A stretch of DNA of 64,000 nucleotides from Pezizomycotina sp. ARF18 (lineage: Eukaryota > Ascomycota). This document shows, in pieces, positions 36,119 through 48,453 of this stretch (the first letter of the stretch is position 1; the number at the start of each line of letters is the position of its first letter). Made by a program: the position numbers and the translations under genes. The DNA lies in NCBI GenBank assembly GCA_002224055.1, contig AZLU01000001.1, positions 1,044,766 through 1,108,765 of the forward strand, in the 5' to 3' direction. The notes under the pieces were generated by a model. The model was not told the origin of the DNA. It was given only the letters and a program-made list of their open reading frames with translations, and did no database searches.

Positions 36119-37420
36119 TATTGCTGATGTATTGACACAACGAAGATGAATAGGTGATATGGATGATGGTGTGTGGATGTTGTTTCTCTCGAGGGATTTG
36201 CTTCTCGGGTGCGGTTTCGTCGACAAGGCTCGGGGCCTCGTGATCTCTAAATCCGAAGGGGGGAAGCTCCTAAATGTCCTTTTTTTTTCAATTTTCCACA
36301 AACGCACACACATTAACGTTAGCGGCCCAAGCCCTGTGAGAAAAGAAGCGACCGATGCATGAATGGAATAAGAGTAGATAGACGAGTCGCTTATACCGAC
36401 GGCGAACTAGATGTTGGTCTACCGAAAGGCTGCCACTCTTGAGGTGTTGTTTTGATGACGTTCGGCCTTTTGGCAGCCGGGGAAGGGTAGTGAAGAGAGG
36501 GGACGGTATTCCAAAATGGCAGACAGGATAACCTAAAGGAAAGGAAGGGGGGATGATCGTCTTATCGTCTTTCTCTGTACCTAGATTACTTTTTTCTTTT
36601 TCTCTCCTCGCTTCTCGACTTCTTCCTCCTCTCGTGATCTCCCAATCTCTCTATTTTCCTTTCTTTCTCTCTCTCTCTTTCTCTCTCTCCTAGAAATATC
36701 GATGACCGATGGGATGAAATATTGTTGTAGAATGTGTGTTTTGAATTAGAAAGGATACCTGGCTTTTCTTTTCTCCTAATCTTCCTCCTTTTTTCTTGAC
36801 GTATGCAATGCAAATGGGGTGTCGAGAAGAGGCTTTCGAATGTTGATTCGATCGGATTGGTATTTTTATAAATGATATTTTTGCAGCTCTAAAAAAAAAA
36901 AAAAAAAAAAAAAAAAAGGGTTGACAAATCAATAAAAACACGGTTACCCCGAAGAGATATTTAGGATGTTTTTGGAAGTAGCGGGGGGATTAGTCGATGT
37001 GGATAGAGATTAGATAGACATAGAAATAAGAATACATGTGAGCGGTTACAAGGTTACAAGGGAAAGAGAGTGAGCCGCATGTCTATACTTCCACTAATAT
37101 TCGGGAACCTTCGCCGCCGAAAGCCTTTTCCTGTAACAAATATAAAAATCTAAAGCAACAAGAGTCACTCACTACTGTTTATTCACGGCTTCCTTTACTC
37201 ATTACATTCCCTTGCTTTGTAGCTTTAGATAAGATCAATTTTACAGAATACTTCGAATTCAAGTATTTAGCTCGCATTTCTTCCTTTAAACCTGAGCTCT
37301 TTACGGAGAGGAGCAAGCTTGTTGCTGCTACTCCACCGAAAATACTTAAAAAGACACCACGAAAAGCTCTCTATTTTCAACTATTTCCAAGACAAATCTG
37401 TCGAATAACACTTTGCTACG
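36119..37420. other. Divergent spacer between SCS2 and the UBX gene
   Basis: It holds a ~100-bp polypyrimidine tract at about 36590-36690 and an A26 run at about 36892-36917. Likely promoters for both neighbours. No further gene. Confidence 0.5.
36590..36690. repeat. Polypyrimidine (CT-rich) tract
   Basis: Almost pure C/T on the + strand, including a perfect (CT)n core near 36668-36690. Probably a promoter-associated low-complexity tract. Confidence 0.75.
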
Positions 37421-38684
37421 ATGGGTCAAACAGACAAAGATCTCCTCCTCGACATGGGGTACAGTAGCCTTCGCGTTATTCCTCTGGACATTTTCGACCT
37501 AGTACCTTTTAACTTCCTCGGCTAACTAGAGTACCTCTTCCTTCGAACACAGCTTCCAGCCCCTCCGCGTCGATCTAGCTCTCAAAAACACCGGCGGCCT
37601 GCAGGATGCGCTCACGTGGCTGGAGAAGCACCAGGATACTCCCGATGACGAGCTCGTAGCTTCGCAGGGCGGCGGTAGCGGATCGGCTTCAAAAGCACCG
37701 CTGAAGGCGAGGAAGGCGCCGCCGCAGAAGCCGCGGGCGAAGACGGCGGGCCGAAGGAGGCGAAAGCTACAAGTGCAACGAGTGCGGGAAGATGCTGAGG
37801 TCGTGGAACGCTGTGCAGTTCCACGCTGAGAAAACGTATGAGCTCCGCGGAACTTCAAATTGCTTTCTTCCTTTCTCGTTTTTTCTTTCTCTTTCACGAG
37901 GGCGGTAACCTATGGAAGCTAATAACATTACGCCTTTTTAGTGAACACCAAGACTTTGAAGAGAGCACGGAAGAGATAGCACCGCTGACAGAAGAGAGAA
38001 GAAAGCGAAGTTGGAGGAGCTCAAAGCGAGGCTGGCCGAGAAGAGGGCGGCGGAAGCGCAGAACAAGATCGTTGAAGCTAAGCAGAACGAAGTATATATT
38101 ACTAAAGAGCCCGATATGAATTTGGTAGTGAACGGGATATCTAACCAACTTTCCTCATGATTATACTAGGCTATCCGCCGCAAAAGGACCAGGACTCGCA
38201 CCAGATCAAAGAGGAGCTGAGGAAGAAGGAAATGCTAAAGGACATTGAAAAGAAGAAGCAGGAGAAGCTGGATGACCTGAAGGCCCGCGCGCGGATAAAA
38301 GCGGAGATCGCGGAGACGCAGAGGCAGAGGAAGGAGGCGCGGCGAGGGCTAAAGCTGAGAGGGAAGGGAAGGTGCTCGAGGAAACTACGGCAACGGCGGC
38401 AACGGCGGCAGCACCACACCGAAAGCACCCGCGCAGGCGCACACCGAGGCGAGGTTGAGGTTCCAGTTTTCGGGCGGTAGGGGTCCGCTGCTGAAGACTT
38501 TCCCGGCGGAGACTACGCTCTTCGAGGTTGCGGCTGCGGTGCGGAGGAGACGGGGATGCTGGTTAAGAGCTTCACGACGACGTTCCCGCCGAGGAAGACG
38601 TTCAACTTTGAGGATGCGGTCGACGTTGGGATGTCGCTGAAGGAGGCTAACCTTGCGCCGTCGGCCTCGCTCCTTGTGGGATGA
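37421..38684 (+). CDS. UBA-C2H2-UBX domain protein (SAKS1/UBXN1-like Cdc48 cofactor)
   Basis: UBX proteins link ubiquitinated cargo to the Cdc48/p97 ATPase. Exon 1 (37421-37458) starts MGQTDKDLLLDMG, the UBA start, and LALKNTGGLQDALTWLEKHQ completes it after the intron. A Gly/Pro/Ala-rich acidic linker follows, then a C2H2 finger (YKCNECGKMLRSWNAVQFH) with the diagnostic HQDFEESTEEIAPLTEE. After another intron comes a long charged coiled coil (QIKEELRKKEMLKDIEKKKQ). The UBX domain ends the protein: LRFQFSGGRGPLLKTFPAET, TLFEVA, ETGMLVKSFTTTFP, KTFNFEDAVDVGMSLKEANL then APSASLLVG, stop 38682-38684. At least six frame changes occur inside exons, mostly in GC-rich runs. The domain order is exactly that of the fungal family, so I read these as consensus errors. 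Confidence 0.9.
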
Positions 38685-39062
38685 TATTGGGAGGGTAAAA
38701 ATAGCAAACTAGAAAGGGAGGAAAGGAATATTTCTATAAAAGGAGCACGTTTTGGCTATATTTGCATGGTTTCAGCATCATGATTTACTCTTTTTTAGTA
38801 TGGAAAAACAGCGTTTTCGTTTGGGTTTAGTACATCGAGGGTCTCCAAGCTTGGGAGCATATGAATCTTCATATACTGGCCTTTGTTATCTCAGTCTCAT
38901 CCATTATTACATTTTTATTATTTTTCTTATTAAAGCAATTCAGACAAGATTTCTATCTTAATACAACGAGCAATACCCATAATAAGCAAGAACGCAAAGC
39001 AAGTCTAAAGCGAAAGAATCATGTCACCTCCAAAAACTTTTTCCTTTCTAGAATGGCCATTT
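38685..39062. other. Convergent spacer between the UBX and UXS genes
   Basis: AT-rich 3' flanks of two genes transcribed toward each other. Nothing else seen. Confidence 0.5.
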
Positions 39063-40717
39063 CTAATGTTCATTAATCGTCTTGTGGAAATACGCCACTG
39101 TATAGAATCTCTGTCAGTTATTCCGCACCTCACAATATGCGCCGGGAACAAACATGAACATGCTTACCTGTCTCTTTCAACCCAGCCAGGGAGCTCCACC
39201 TCGGCTTCCATCCGAGCTTCTCCAGCGCAACAGCAGTATCCGGCTTCCGCCTCTGCGGATCATCCTCACCGCCGGCAAAAACTTAATAGCACTCTCCTTC
39301 CCGTTATCAGCCTCCCCCATCTGCCTCTTATAATCGCTAACAAGCTTCGATATCAGCACCGCAAACTCCTTTATCGACTGCTCCTCCGGATTACCCAAAT
39401 TAACCGGCTGCCTGTAATCGCTCTCCATCAGCAGTATCAGCCCGTCGATCAGGTCGTGAACATATTGAAAGCTCCTCGTCGCCGTTCCGTCGCCGTAGAC
39501 GGTTATGTCTTCTCCCTTTAAGGCTTGGATTATGAAGTTTGAGACGACGCGGCCGTCGTTCCAGTTCATCCGAGGGCCGAAGGTGTTGAAGATGCGCGCT
39601 ACGCGGACGTCGACGCCGTCTTGCTGTGCGTAGGAGTACGCGAGGGATTCGGCGACACGTTTGCCTTCGTCGTAGCAGGCGCGGGGCCGAAGCAGTTTAC
39701 GTGGCCCCAATAGGATTCCTTTTGGGGTGCTCTTCGGATCGCCGTATACCTCTTTTTTATAAAAAAAAAAAAAAAAAAAAAAGAAAGAAAGAAAAATAAC
39801 ATCAATAAGCACATGCAAGTTTAAGAAGCCAGGAGTAGTATGCGTGTATGTGTTAGGAAAGAGGAGGCCTGTTTTTCAGACATACCAGAAGTGCTAGACA
39901 GCAAAAACCTAGCCTTACACCTCTTCGCCAATCCAGCATGTTGAACGTCCCAAAAACCCCGTCTTCAGCGTCTTGACGGGGTTCGACTGGTAGTGCACGG
40001 GACTAGCTGGGCATGCGAGGTGGTATATCTGGTCCACCTCGACCATGAGCGAGTCGACGATGTCGTGCCGTATGAGCTCGAAGTTCGGGTGGCCCAGCCA
40101 CTGCGACAGGTTCGATTTCGTACCCGTGAAGTAGTTGTCCACCACGATGATGTCGTGACCCATCAGCATGAGGCGGTCGACCAGGTGGGAGCCTACGAAG
40201 CCGGCGCCCTGCATTTTCAATTCTCAAAAAATTGTTTATTGTTAGAGTAGTGATTATAAAAAATTAATTAATTAAAAGGATAATAAGAGAGCAGTTGAAT
40301 TGTTGAAAAAGATACATTGGAAACTACAACATCTTCACAGTAAACAAATAATTTTCAGGATTAAGAAATAAAGGTTTTTATTTTACGTACACCGGAAACG
40401 AGTATCTCTTCTTATTAAGCGGGTTGAGCTTCCTGACGGGCGGGTACTCGGGCGGGCCTCCGGGGTATATGACCTGCGAATTACGCCGGCGCAGCACCTG
40501 GCCAGCGCTGGTCCGCCCAGGTACAGGCTGCGGAGCAGGTCCAGCGGCACGTCGCCGTGCAACCTGGACGTCCCGCGGGACTGCTTCCTCCTTCTCCCGC
40601 AGCGGCGGAATGGGCGACGTTGGCCATTACGTTATCATATTCGGCGCCGGTGACCTCTACCGTTTCTGGCCGTTGTTGCTCTGTCGCCGATTGCGTGGTT
40701 GTGGATTGCGTAGCCAT
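39063..40717 (-). CDS. UXS1: UDP-glucuronic acid decarboxylase (UDP-xylose synthase)
   Basis: Converts UDP-glucuronate to UDP-xylose with bound NAD+, usually at Golgi/ER or in cytosol. Start [16 protein letters not shown]; exon 1 (40393-40717) ends [17 protein letters not shown]. Exon 2 (39886-40208) begins with the Rossmann motif [19 protein letters not shown], then [50 protein letters not shown] and FLLSSTS. Exon 3 continues [26 protein letters not shown] (catalytic YxxxK), [33 protein letters not shown] and [15 protein letters not shown], then [20 protein letters not shown]. The last exon is short and uncertain, ending between 39063 and 39075. No membrane segment is seen. Five or more frame changes in exons are mostly single missing bases (for example ATGCTGGATTG where CTGGGATTG is expected). 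Intron 39752-39885 contains a ~20-nt A run. Confidence 0.92.
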
Positions 40718-42334
40718 CTTGATTAATTTTATCGTTTTGAAATGAACGGAACTGGGAGAAATGGAAAAAGAACACCAAACTCCAAACTGGAAGGATGATG
40801 GATGAGGATGAAAGGAAAAAAGAGATAGGAGGGATATATGTGGAGCTTCAAGATTTATGGCAGCTGTCCATGAAACTATTAAACCTTTTTCCCCAGGAAA
40901 GTTTATGAAAAGCTACACGCCTGGCAGAATAAGAAGATCGAGATATCTTTTTTTTAAAGTTGAGTTTTGGATCAGAATGCGGAAAAAGACAGAAACGGCC
41001 GAGAGAAACGGCATCCAATTTTGAAGATCTCTGCGGGTTTAGAGTTAAAAGAGTTCAGTAGTTAAAAGGCCGTTAATTTTCTCCCTCAGTAGCGGCGCTT
41101 CTTTACTTGGCACGTCACGAAATATAAGTATACAGTATATAGTATTACAAGATTCCCCGGCACGGGTCTTCCTGCGAGGTTCTTCTCTCAAGGGTGCACG
41201 GGTGTATCAGCACTGCGGAAATTTTCAGTATCATGATGGACGGCTGTAGTGACCGTTTTACTATTCAGGTATCACTCACTAGTAGTCGATAAGTATGTCC
41301 TTTTTTTTATAATAATTTGGTGATACAGTAACACTAGCAATGTTTTTATTATAAGAGGTTTCACCTAAAGATATCTAAGTGCCAAAGAAAGCAAATTGCA
41401 AAAGGTTACGTTACGAAGTAATCAAACCCGGTGAAGCCCTAGATTCTAGATATTATAATAAGCGGCTGCGCAAAACGAAGAGCCAAGTGAAGGAAACAAT
41501 TGGAAACCCTCAAATTATCGTCGAAACCAAGTCTGAACCAGAAAAAATGGAAGCATTTGTTATTACTTCACGATCTAAATGAAATTTCACGCTAACCGCG
41601 AATAAGAGAAAGATATCATCATGAAAGTTACATTGTAGACGCCCTCATCATAAGAAAAAGAGGAAAAAATAGGTACTGTTGTTGAAAGTAAAACATAATC
41701 ACGAGAAAAGATAAAAGAGAGAAATAGGTCAAGTACAAAAGGAAGCGAGCCTTGACATGAAAAACAAAGAAGAAAGGCAATTACTACTCAAACAGTGTCG
41801 TCACGGTCCATAATGAATAGAATGTCAATGGCAATAATGATGATGATTACACTATGTAAACCCTTATGTAAGATTAAAACAAGCAATGGAAGGGGGAAAC
41901 ATGTGAGAAACCACGAAAAGAGAATAGAAAAAATAAACACCGTACCATGCCCAATTATAAAGAGTAAAACAAAAAGAAAACACGAAAAAGGACCAAAATA
42001 AAGCAAGGCGTAATAGTGAGATCGTAATCGAGGGGTGGGAAAGATGAGGACTTTCTCCATTGTTGCATTTTTAGCAATTTAGAAAGGGAAAGAAAGCCAC
42101 ATCATTTTCGTTCATATAAGGCTGACGAGGTACCTCAACGGACGAGTGGTCGGGTTAAAGAAAGAGAAGAGGCGAGAGGGACGAAACTGGCGGCAAGAGT
42201 AGTGAGAACGGGTTCTTCATTCCTTTTTTTTCTTTTTCCCTCCCATCTTCTTTTCAGTCAACCGCCTCCCACTTCCCACCCCCTTAAAAATATATACGCA
42301 AGTGATGATGACGAATAAATCGCCGCAGGTATTT
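40718..42334. other. Spacer, no supported gene
   Basis: Likely promoter of UXS1 at its left end. A 67-codon Lys-rich frame at 41379-41582 has no support beyond its length. AT-rich overall. Confidence 0.5.
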
Positions 42335-43215
42335 CTACCATGTTCTCACAGGGACCTGAACTCCGGTAGACCGTATCGAGAATCCCAACGTGTTTCCACC
42401 CGCCCTAGCATGAGGATGCATGGCCCGCGAGCTCTCGTTGCTGTTGAGCCAACCCAAGCAATGCCTCATCTCCGTGACGGCCGACTCCATCCTGTTGTTC
42501 GACATCTCATTGTGCTTGGCCAGCTTCGAATCCCACCCTCCGTACTGGAGACTTATCCCGGCTCCACGCTTCGCGGCCTCCCTGATGACCAGGACCCACG
42601 CCTTGGTTATTTCCTCGTACGCTGCCGTTTATGGTAATTGTGAACGGGGTTCGACCATTCCGGGAGACGGTGTATTATGTTCGTCGCACCGTCCAAGAAT
42701 TCGAGGCTCGTAGCGGTAACGTTCTCGTTGGGAGGGAGGAAGTGGGGGGTATAGTCGGATAGTGCATCGAGGAGTTGTGTTAGACTTGATTTGACCCTAT
42801 TATACGCATAATCGCCTGCAGAATTTCCCCCGTAAGGGAAAGAGTTGGAGAGAGCCCTCTCGTACTCGGAGAGCAGCGAGAGAGAACTCTGGACGGTCGG
42901 TTTTGGCAGGAGCGATTCCACTTCGGAAACCAGCTGGGGGTGTTTTTCGCACAGAGCTTGAACGATAGACTTGAGCTGCGAAGGGTCGACGGTCTCGAGG
43001 ACCCTGGGCAGCGGTAAACGCCTGCCCGTGACGTTGGTGCGCATACGCTTTGTGGTTCTAGAGGAAGGGAGGGGTCGGGATGGAATACTAGGGGAATTTG
43101 TCGGAGATGCGCTCATACGATCGTCGAGTTCGACGGAATCGTCCCGGAGAAGTCTGTGATCATTACGGCTACTCAAATCCTCGTCCGCCTTGCGTTTTCG
43201 GTTCACTGCTTGCAT
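42335..43215 (-). CDS. STS1: Cut8/STS1 nuclear proteasome tethering factor
   Basis: Cut8 (fission yeast) and Sts1 (budding yeast) anchor and import the 26S proteasome at the nucleus. The start [14 protein letters not shown] is basic, with a likely nuclear localisation signal. A Ser/Pro stretch leads to [36 protein letters not shown], the signature [40 protein letters not shown] and [20 protein letters not shown]. After one frame change near 42632 the protein continues [40 protein letters not shown] and MRHCLGWLN to a stop at 42335-42337. About 293 residues, single exon, close to the usual length. The C-terminal 40 residues are less conserved. Confidence 0.93.
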
Positions 43216-46200
43216 TACTACTATTAGTTGTTACTCCCAACTTGTATATATATAAAAAGCATAATGAATAGTATAAAAAGCCCCAGAACAGATGATGACG
43301 ACGACAAAGTTCTCGCAAATAATATTCAATGAACTACTACAAAAATATAAGAGAGAATATTGCCGTTCAAGAAGGAAAAGGAATTCAAGACAGAAATATT
43401 AAAGATAGAAATGAAAGAGTAACAACAATGAGATACCCATGGTTTATTAAGAGTGAAGATAATAATTCTAAACCGGTCCAGAAGACAGCGCCAGCATTTG
43501 ACGGCCCTTCTATTACAAATCATACAATTGGTCGAAATGGACGATAGATACGAAAACGTTGCACTGGTTTACGGCGTCTGTGACTAACCTGACATACTGT
43601 TTTGCGAGGAGTGGATTTGGAAAGAGAGGACTCTCTGTATTTTGGCAGCTGGCGGCGTTCGAAGGATCCTTTGTCTCCCGTTTTTTCCGTCCGCCGGTCG
43701 ATGACTCTCCCTTGACTGTAGATGTAAGAAGGTAGGAGTAATAACTAGAAGGAGGCTATTAGGGCTTCAGTGAGCATTCGAAAGAGAAGGATAGTCGTCG
43801 GATATGCAATCGAAAAGTGTGAGCTAGGAGATGTTGAAAAATTGAAGGAAGGAGAGGAAAGGAGGGAAAGAAAGAAATTGGGGGGGAAATCGAAAAATGT
43901 GGGAGAGAAAAGTGTATATAAGTGTAGGAGTCGTCCCGTAGTAAATAGCAACAACAACAACAACGACGCTAAGAAGTAGATTAATAAAGGTGGGTTTCCA
44001 TTTGGTGTGGGTGGGAAAATTCATTACCAACTATAGGGATTTCTGGACCCTAAAAAACTAAGCCGGAAAAAAAAAAAAAAAAGAAAAAAAGAGGAAAAAA
44101 AAAAGAAAAGCAACCAACGAGAGAAGCACACACCGCTTAACTTGACCCAGACCAGCCCACTATAGACTTTGAAAGACAACAACAGGAATCAAGAGGGAAT
44201 AATCTAAGTGTTTTTCATATTTCTATATTTTATTTTGATGTTTATATGAGTAAAGCAAAAAGAAGAATAGCAACTTAAGGCAGTGGATTGTTTTCAAGGG
44301 TAAGTAGGAAGAAGAAGAAGACGGTGCTTTTGTTCTTGCTCTTTTTTTTTTTTTTTTTTTATTTATTTATTTTATTTATTTAATTTTTTTTTCTTGCCTG
44401 TTAATATAAGAAATAATACTACTAATCTTACTCCTACTAGAACAACGACCCCTTCAACACCCTTTCAACCACTAGAGATATTCCCTCTCTCTTCTCTCAT
44501 TCCTTCCCCTTCCTATCTTTGCAGGGAACAAGCACGGGCGGACGACAGCCCAAGAGAGAGAGAGCCAACGCAGCCCTTCCTTTTTCTCTTTTTTTTTTTT
44601 TTTTTTTTTTGCACAAAAACTTTGCGTGGTCCGCCGTCGTTTGAACCCTTCAATCTTTTTTCCATTTGGCACTGAATCGACAGGACAAAACATCGAGGTA
44701 CATATTGCAGCAAACTTGCTCTCCTCCTCCTTTCCCTTTCTACTCGCTTTTCTAGTGGACACTCCGTCAAACGGCTAGCACGTATGCGGAGGGACCATGC
44801 ACACGCACATGTATGTACGGATTACGGCTTTTGCCATTGTACATTCAATGAGGCACGGAGGTAGAGGTAAAACCACAAAGTGGATATATAGTGCAGTGCT
44901 GGTTTTTCTTGAAGTGGTTTATTATTGGAAGCTGCAAGAAGTTTGCGCAAAAGCAATTTCGGAAACAAGAAAAAAAATAAGAAAAGAGAGGCGTTGGCGA
45001 AAACACCGGGGGGCTTGCCCCACAACAGCTGAGCTGCCTGAGCACCACATGAGAGAGCAGTGGAAAAGGAAAGTTGAAAGGAGGAGCCGCTTCCTATTCC
45101 TATTCGCTCCCCTTATTTATATTTTTCTCATTCCTTTTTCTTGTTTTTCTTTTGACATGAAGGTTTCTTTTTCCCCTTCAGAAGCGCATCTTTGCACGAG
45201 GGGAAAAAGTAAAGGGCTCAAGCTGACGATCAAAAGTTTTATGTTTAAATGTTTAACAGATGACTTCTATCTTTCTTTCTTCTTTCTCAGTTATCTCTCG
45301 GATCGCTCATAAGCCGGTCTTGTCTTACTTGGTGATTCGGATTCAAGCATCGTCGGCCCGGCGTATAGTTCATATCCAAGATGCCTGAAAATGTCTTTTT
45401 TCAGGTATATTAACGGTTGATTCTCTGGCTGACGCTCTACTTGAAATGCACACTTATTAGAAGGGATCTTGCAGCTTATTTTTAATATGTTAAAAAAAAA
45501 AAAAAAAAAAAAAAAAGCCATCCTATCACTTGCTTCAGCGCTCTTCGTATTTCTTCTTTTCTCCTTTTTCTCAATTTTAAGCTTATTTTTCTTAACCGTC
45601 TCGTGATATTCTGATACTTGGTTCGAAAGTGGAGAGTTGAAACAAACAAACTCTTTCTTTCTTTTTTCCCCTCGGATTACGGATTATCCTTCCATCAACC
45701 CTTGCCTATCCTTTTAAGGTTATTTTTTTTTTTTTGGGGGGGTGTCAGCTGTTTTTTCAGGGTCCTCAGACCGAAAAGAACTCCCCTATCTCCAAACTCT
45801 ATGTTGGTTGCATCCAACTCAATTGTTTTGTCTCTCTTTTTCTTTCTCTATCTGCCTCTGGAGCACTGGTATTCTCGCTCACCTGATCTGACCGTCTTTT
45901 CGTCCCGAGCTCTTCCCTTTCGGTTGCTTCCGCGTTTCATCTGCCTTGAAGGCCTATTTTTTTTATTATATTTTTGGTTAAAAACACCAGTTGAAGAAAA
46001 GAAGCCCAACACCTGTCGCCAACGGTAAGCTGTTCGGAGCTGTTTTACCAGCAAATTCCTATATATTTCCTTTAAAGGATTTAAAAAGGTAAGGCAAGGG
46101 AGAAGAAGGGAGAAGAAGAAAAAAGTACGGAAAGGCTCCTCCTCTTTGAGGTCCAGGCTGTTCGTTTTAGAGAGCCGCAAAAATAAGAGTAAAACTCCTT

Positions 46201-46659
46201 GACCGTGCAGCGGCAAGCAGCGAGGGGGGGAGAAGAGAGAAAAATATGGTAGACGGTAAAAGGTGCCCCCAAAACCCTGGCAGTGACGAAATCGGCGTTG
46301 GCGGCTTAAAAAAAAAAGAAAAAAATTTAGGAAAGATTGTCTGCCACTGACTTGGATGAGCAATGCAAAACTGCAAATGACAAGTTGACAACCAAAAAAT
46401 TCCTCTCTGCCCGCCTGAGTCAGTTGTAGCCGAGGGCCAAGCTCGAAGGAACAACAAGAACCGCTTATCAAGGGATATTCGTTTTTCTTTTGCAAATAAT
46501 CAGATGTTATTTTACAGAATCACGATAGAATAATTTTTTTTTTTGTTTTTAATCAATCCAACTTTTGGTAGTATCTCATCCACTTCCCTTATCCATTACA
46601 AAGGATATCATTGTTATTATTGACTCTTCTTGAACGTCTTTTGGTTTAATTCCCGCTAG
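43216..46659. other. Long spacer between STS1 and the DUF3984 gene
   Basis: Contains homopolymers (T run near 44342-44360, T run near 44587-44610, A run near 45490-45515) and low-complexity purine and pyrimidine blocks. Two long frames (171 codons at 44797-45312 + and 215 codons at 45848-46495 -) are Phe/Leu/Arg-biased and lie in skewed sequence. I do not support them as genes. Confidence 0.5.
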
Positions 46660-47846
46660 ATGGAACCTGTAAGTGGCAAAAACGACTTTGTTCCTTGTTT
46701 ATGGACAGTGTGCGAATAGCCGAGATGTTCTTTGATATCTGACGCCTACTGCCTTTTCCCCCCCAAACCAGAACCAAACCACAGCGCCCCGCGGCAGACG
46801 GTCGCGGAGGCCGTCGACCAACCTCAACCTCTCTTCCATATCGCCGCTGACGACCGCGGAACTCACCGCCGGCAACTGCGAGGCTAATGGTGATGACGTC
46901 CGCTCATCGTACCTGCAATCATCTTCTGTACGTCTTTTCCTTCCCCAAATTCTCACCTCGAATATCATAAAGCCACTAACCCAAAACTAATATAACCTCT
47001 CAAAAGGCACCGAGCACGCCAGGAATCCTCTCCCGTTCCTCATCCGCGCACAGGGCGTACCGCTCCTTCGCCGCACTCCCGCTAACCTCGCTGACGCCGT
47101 ACAACTCCAATGACGGTGCTCCGATCACGAAATCCAAGTCGTCGTCCTACCTCGTCAACGGCGGCCGCAGCCGCTCCTCGCACCACCGTCGCCAGAAATC
47201 CGCCACGGGTAACGTGCGGGATTCCTCGGAGTGGCTATCGCGCACCGGCGCAGCCGTTTCGGAGGAAGCACGGGTATCGAAGGGGCAATCGTGGCTTACG
47301 AGCCGCGCGAGCTCTACTAGCCTCGTGGACGACTCCGATAACGATAACGTGGAGAATAACAGCAGTAACAGTAAAAGGAAAAGGAGGACTGTTTCTGGTA
47401 ATAGACGGTACGCTGAACAGGATTTAGACGCGCTGAGGGGTGTAGCGAGGGAGGTACAGGAACCCGCGTTTATAGACGATATTTTCCAGGGCGATGATTT
47501 CGCCGACGAAGGTGGGGAATGGGAGGACGACGAAGACGACGAGGAATTACACTGGAGCGCTGCGAGCGGGAGCGTGTTCGGTGCGTGGGTGGATAGGATA
47601 ATGGGGTTTAGCCTCTTCGACGTCGACGAGGAAGACGAGGAGGAGTACGCCGTGGTGGTTAACAGTAACAACGGAAGCCGCGGTAATGGTAATGGTAACG
47701 GGCGCGGGAGGAAGAGGCTAGTGAGGGGCCAGCAGATTATGAGGGAGATGACGACGGAGGTTAAAGTTGAGCCTAAGGAACGGGAAGACGAAGGCTGGCA
47801 GGATGCGGCGTGGCTGTTCGCTATCGCCACGAAAGCTTTCCTCTGA
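46660..47846 (+). CDS. DUF3984 family protein of filamentous ascomycetes
   Basis: Function unknown; the family is restricted to fungi. Exon 1 is only nine bases (46660-46668, MEP), followed by a donor GTAAGT. Exon 2 (46772-46927) reads NQTTAPRGRRSRRPSTNLNL then SSISPLTTAEL and SSYLQSSS. Exon 3 (47007-47846) gives APSTPGILSRSSSAHRAYRS, SKSSSYLVNGGRSRSSHHRR, DSSEWLSRTGAAVSEEARVS, the hallmark GQSWLTSRASSTSLV, a basic KRKRR, an acidic run, and SVFGAWVDRIMGFSLFDVDE near the C-terminus. All three exons are in one consistent frame, so this is one of the few intact genes here: 335 residues. The Ser/Arg-rich N-terminus suggests phosphorylation (inference). Acidic stretches and a GNGNGNGRGRK tract look disordered. 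Confidence 0.85.
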
Positions 47847-48453
47847 GGGTTTATTATATGTATAGATTCTTATCTTTTTTTTTTTTTTTTTGGTTATTTC
47901 GCTCTCGAGTTTATGTCTTTTTCCCATGTTCGCTATTTACATTTTGCCTAAAATCGAGAACAACACAGATCCCGGTCGATACAGATCTCTAACCACCGGT
48001 CCCTGCTTTTGTCGTGTCATCTATACTATCAGATTGTATTGGTAGTTTTTCACTTTGTGCATATTTCTTTGCATATTATTTTTGGTTAATACTTTTTGGT
48101 CACGATAACCAAAATCAGCATTTGTAAAAAGTTCTCCAGATAGATCATACAAGTTCTGAATACAGATACTCATTTTAAATATATCCAAAGGGAGATCGGT
48201 TTAATGGGTGTGTAGCTGATCAGAGGAACCTTTCATTTTAATATGCTCCAAGGCACTCCACTTCACGGCTTTTTATATCATGTGTTTTGACATATATAAT
48301 TGATTTCTATTACTTCTAATGGCTTCTTTTATTGAAGTATTATATCTTCACCGCACGTGGTATTAGATGAATTTCAGATGACAGCTTAGATGGACGTTGC
48401 CCTGCATGGTACACGATGTGAGGATTTAGTAGAAGCCAGCAGGGAACTCCAAC
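47847..48453. other. Convergent spacer between DUF3984 and ASN genes
   Basis: 3' flanks only. A T run follows the DUF3984 stop. No other feature. Confidence 0.5.

Noticed and set aside
41379-41582. 67-codon Lys-rich plus-strand frame
   Set aside because: Short, without homology or promoter context. Basic composition follows the A-rich DNA.
44797-45312. 171-codon plus-strand frame
   Set aside because: Biased, low-complexity composition with Phe/Lys/Arg runs and no recognised motif. Next to homopolymers.
45848-46495. 215-codon minus-strand frame in the STS1-DUF3984 spacer
   Set aside because: It lies in purine-skewed + strand sequence, so the minus strand is poor in stops. The product is Phe/Leu/Arg-biased with no domain or splice support.
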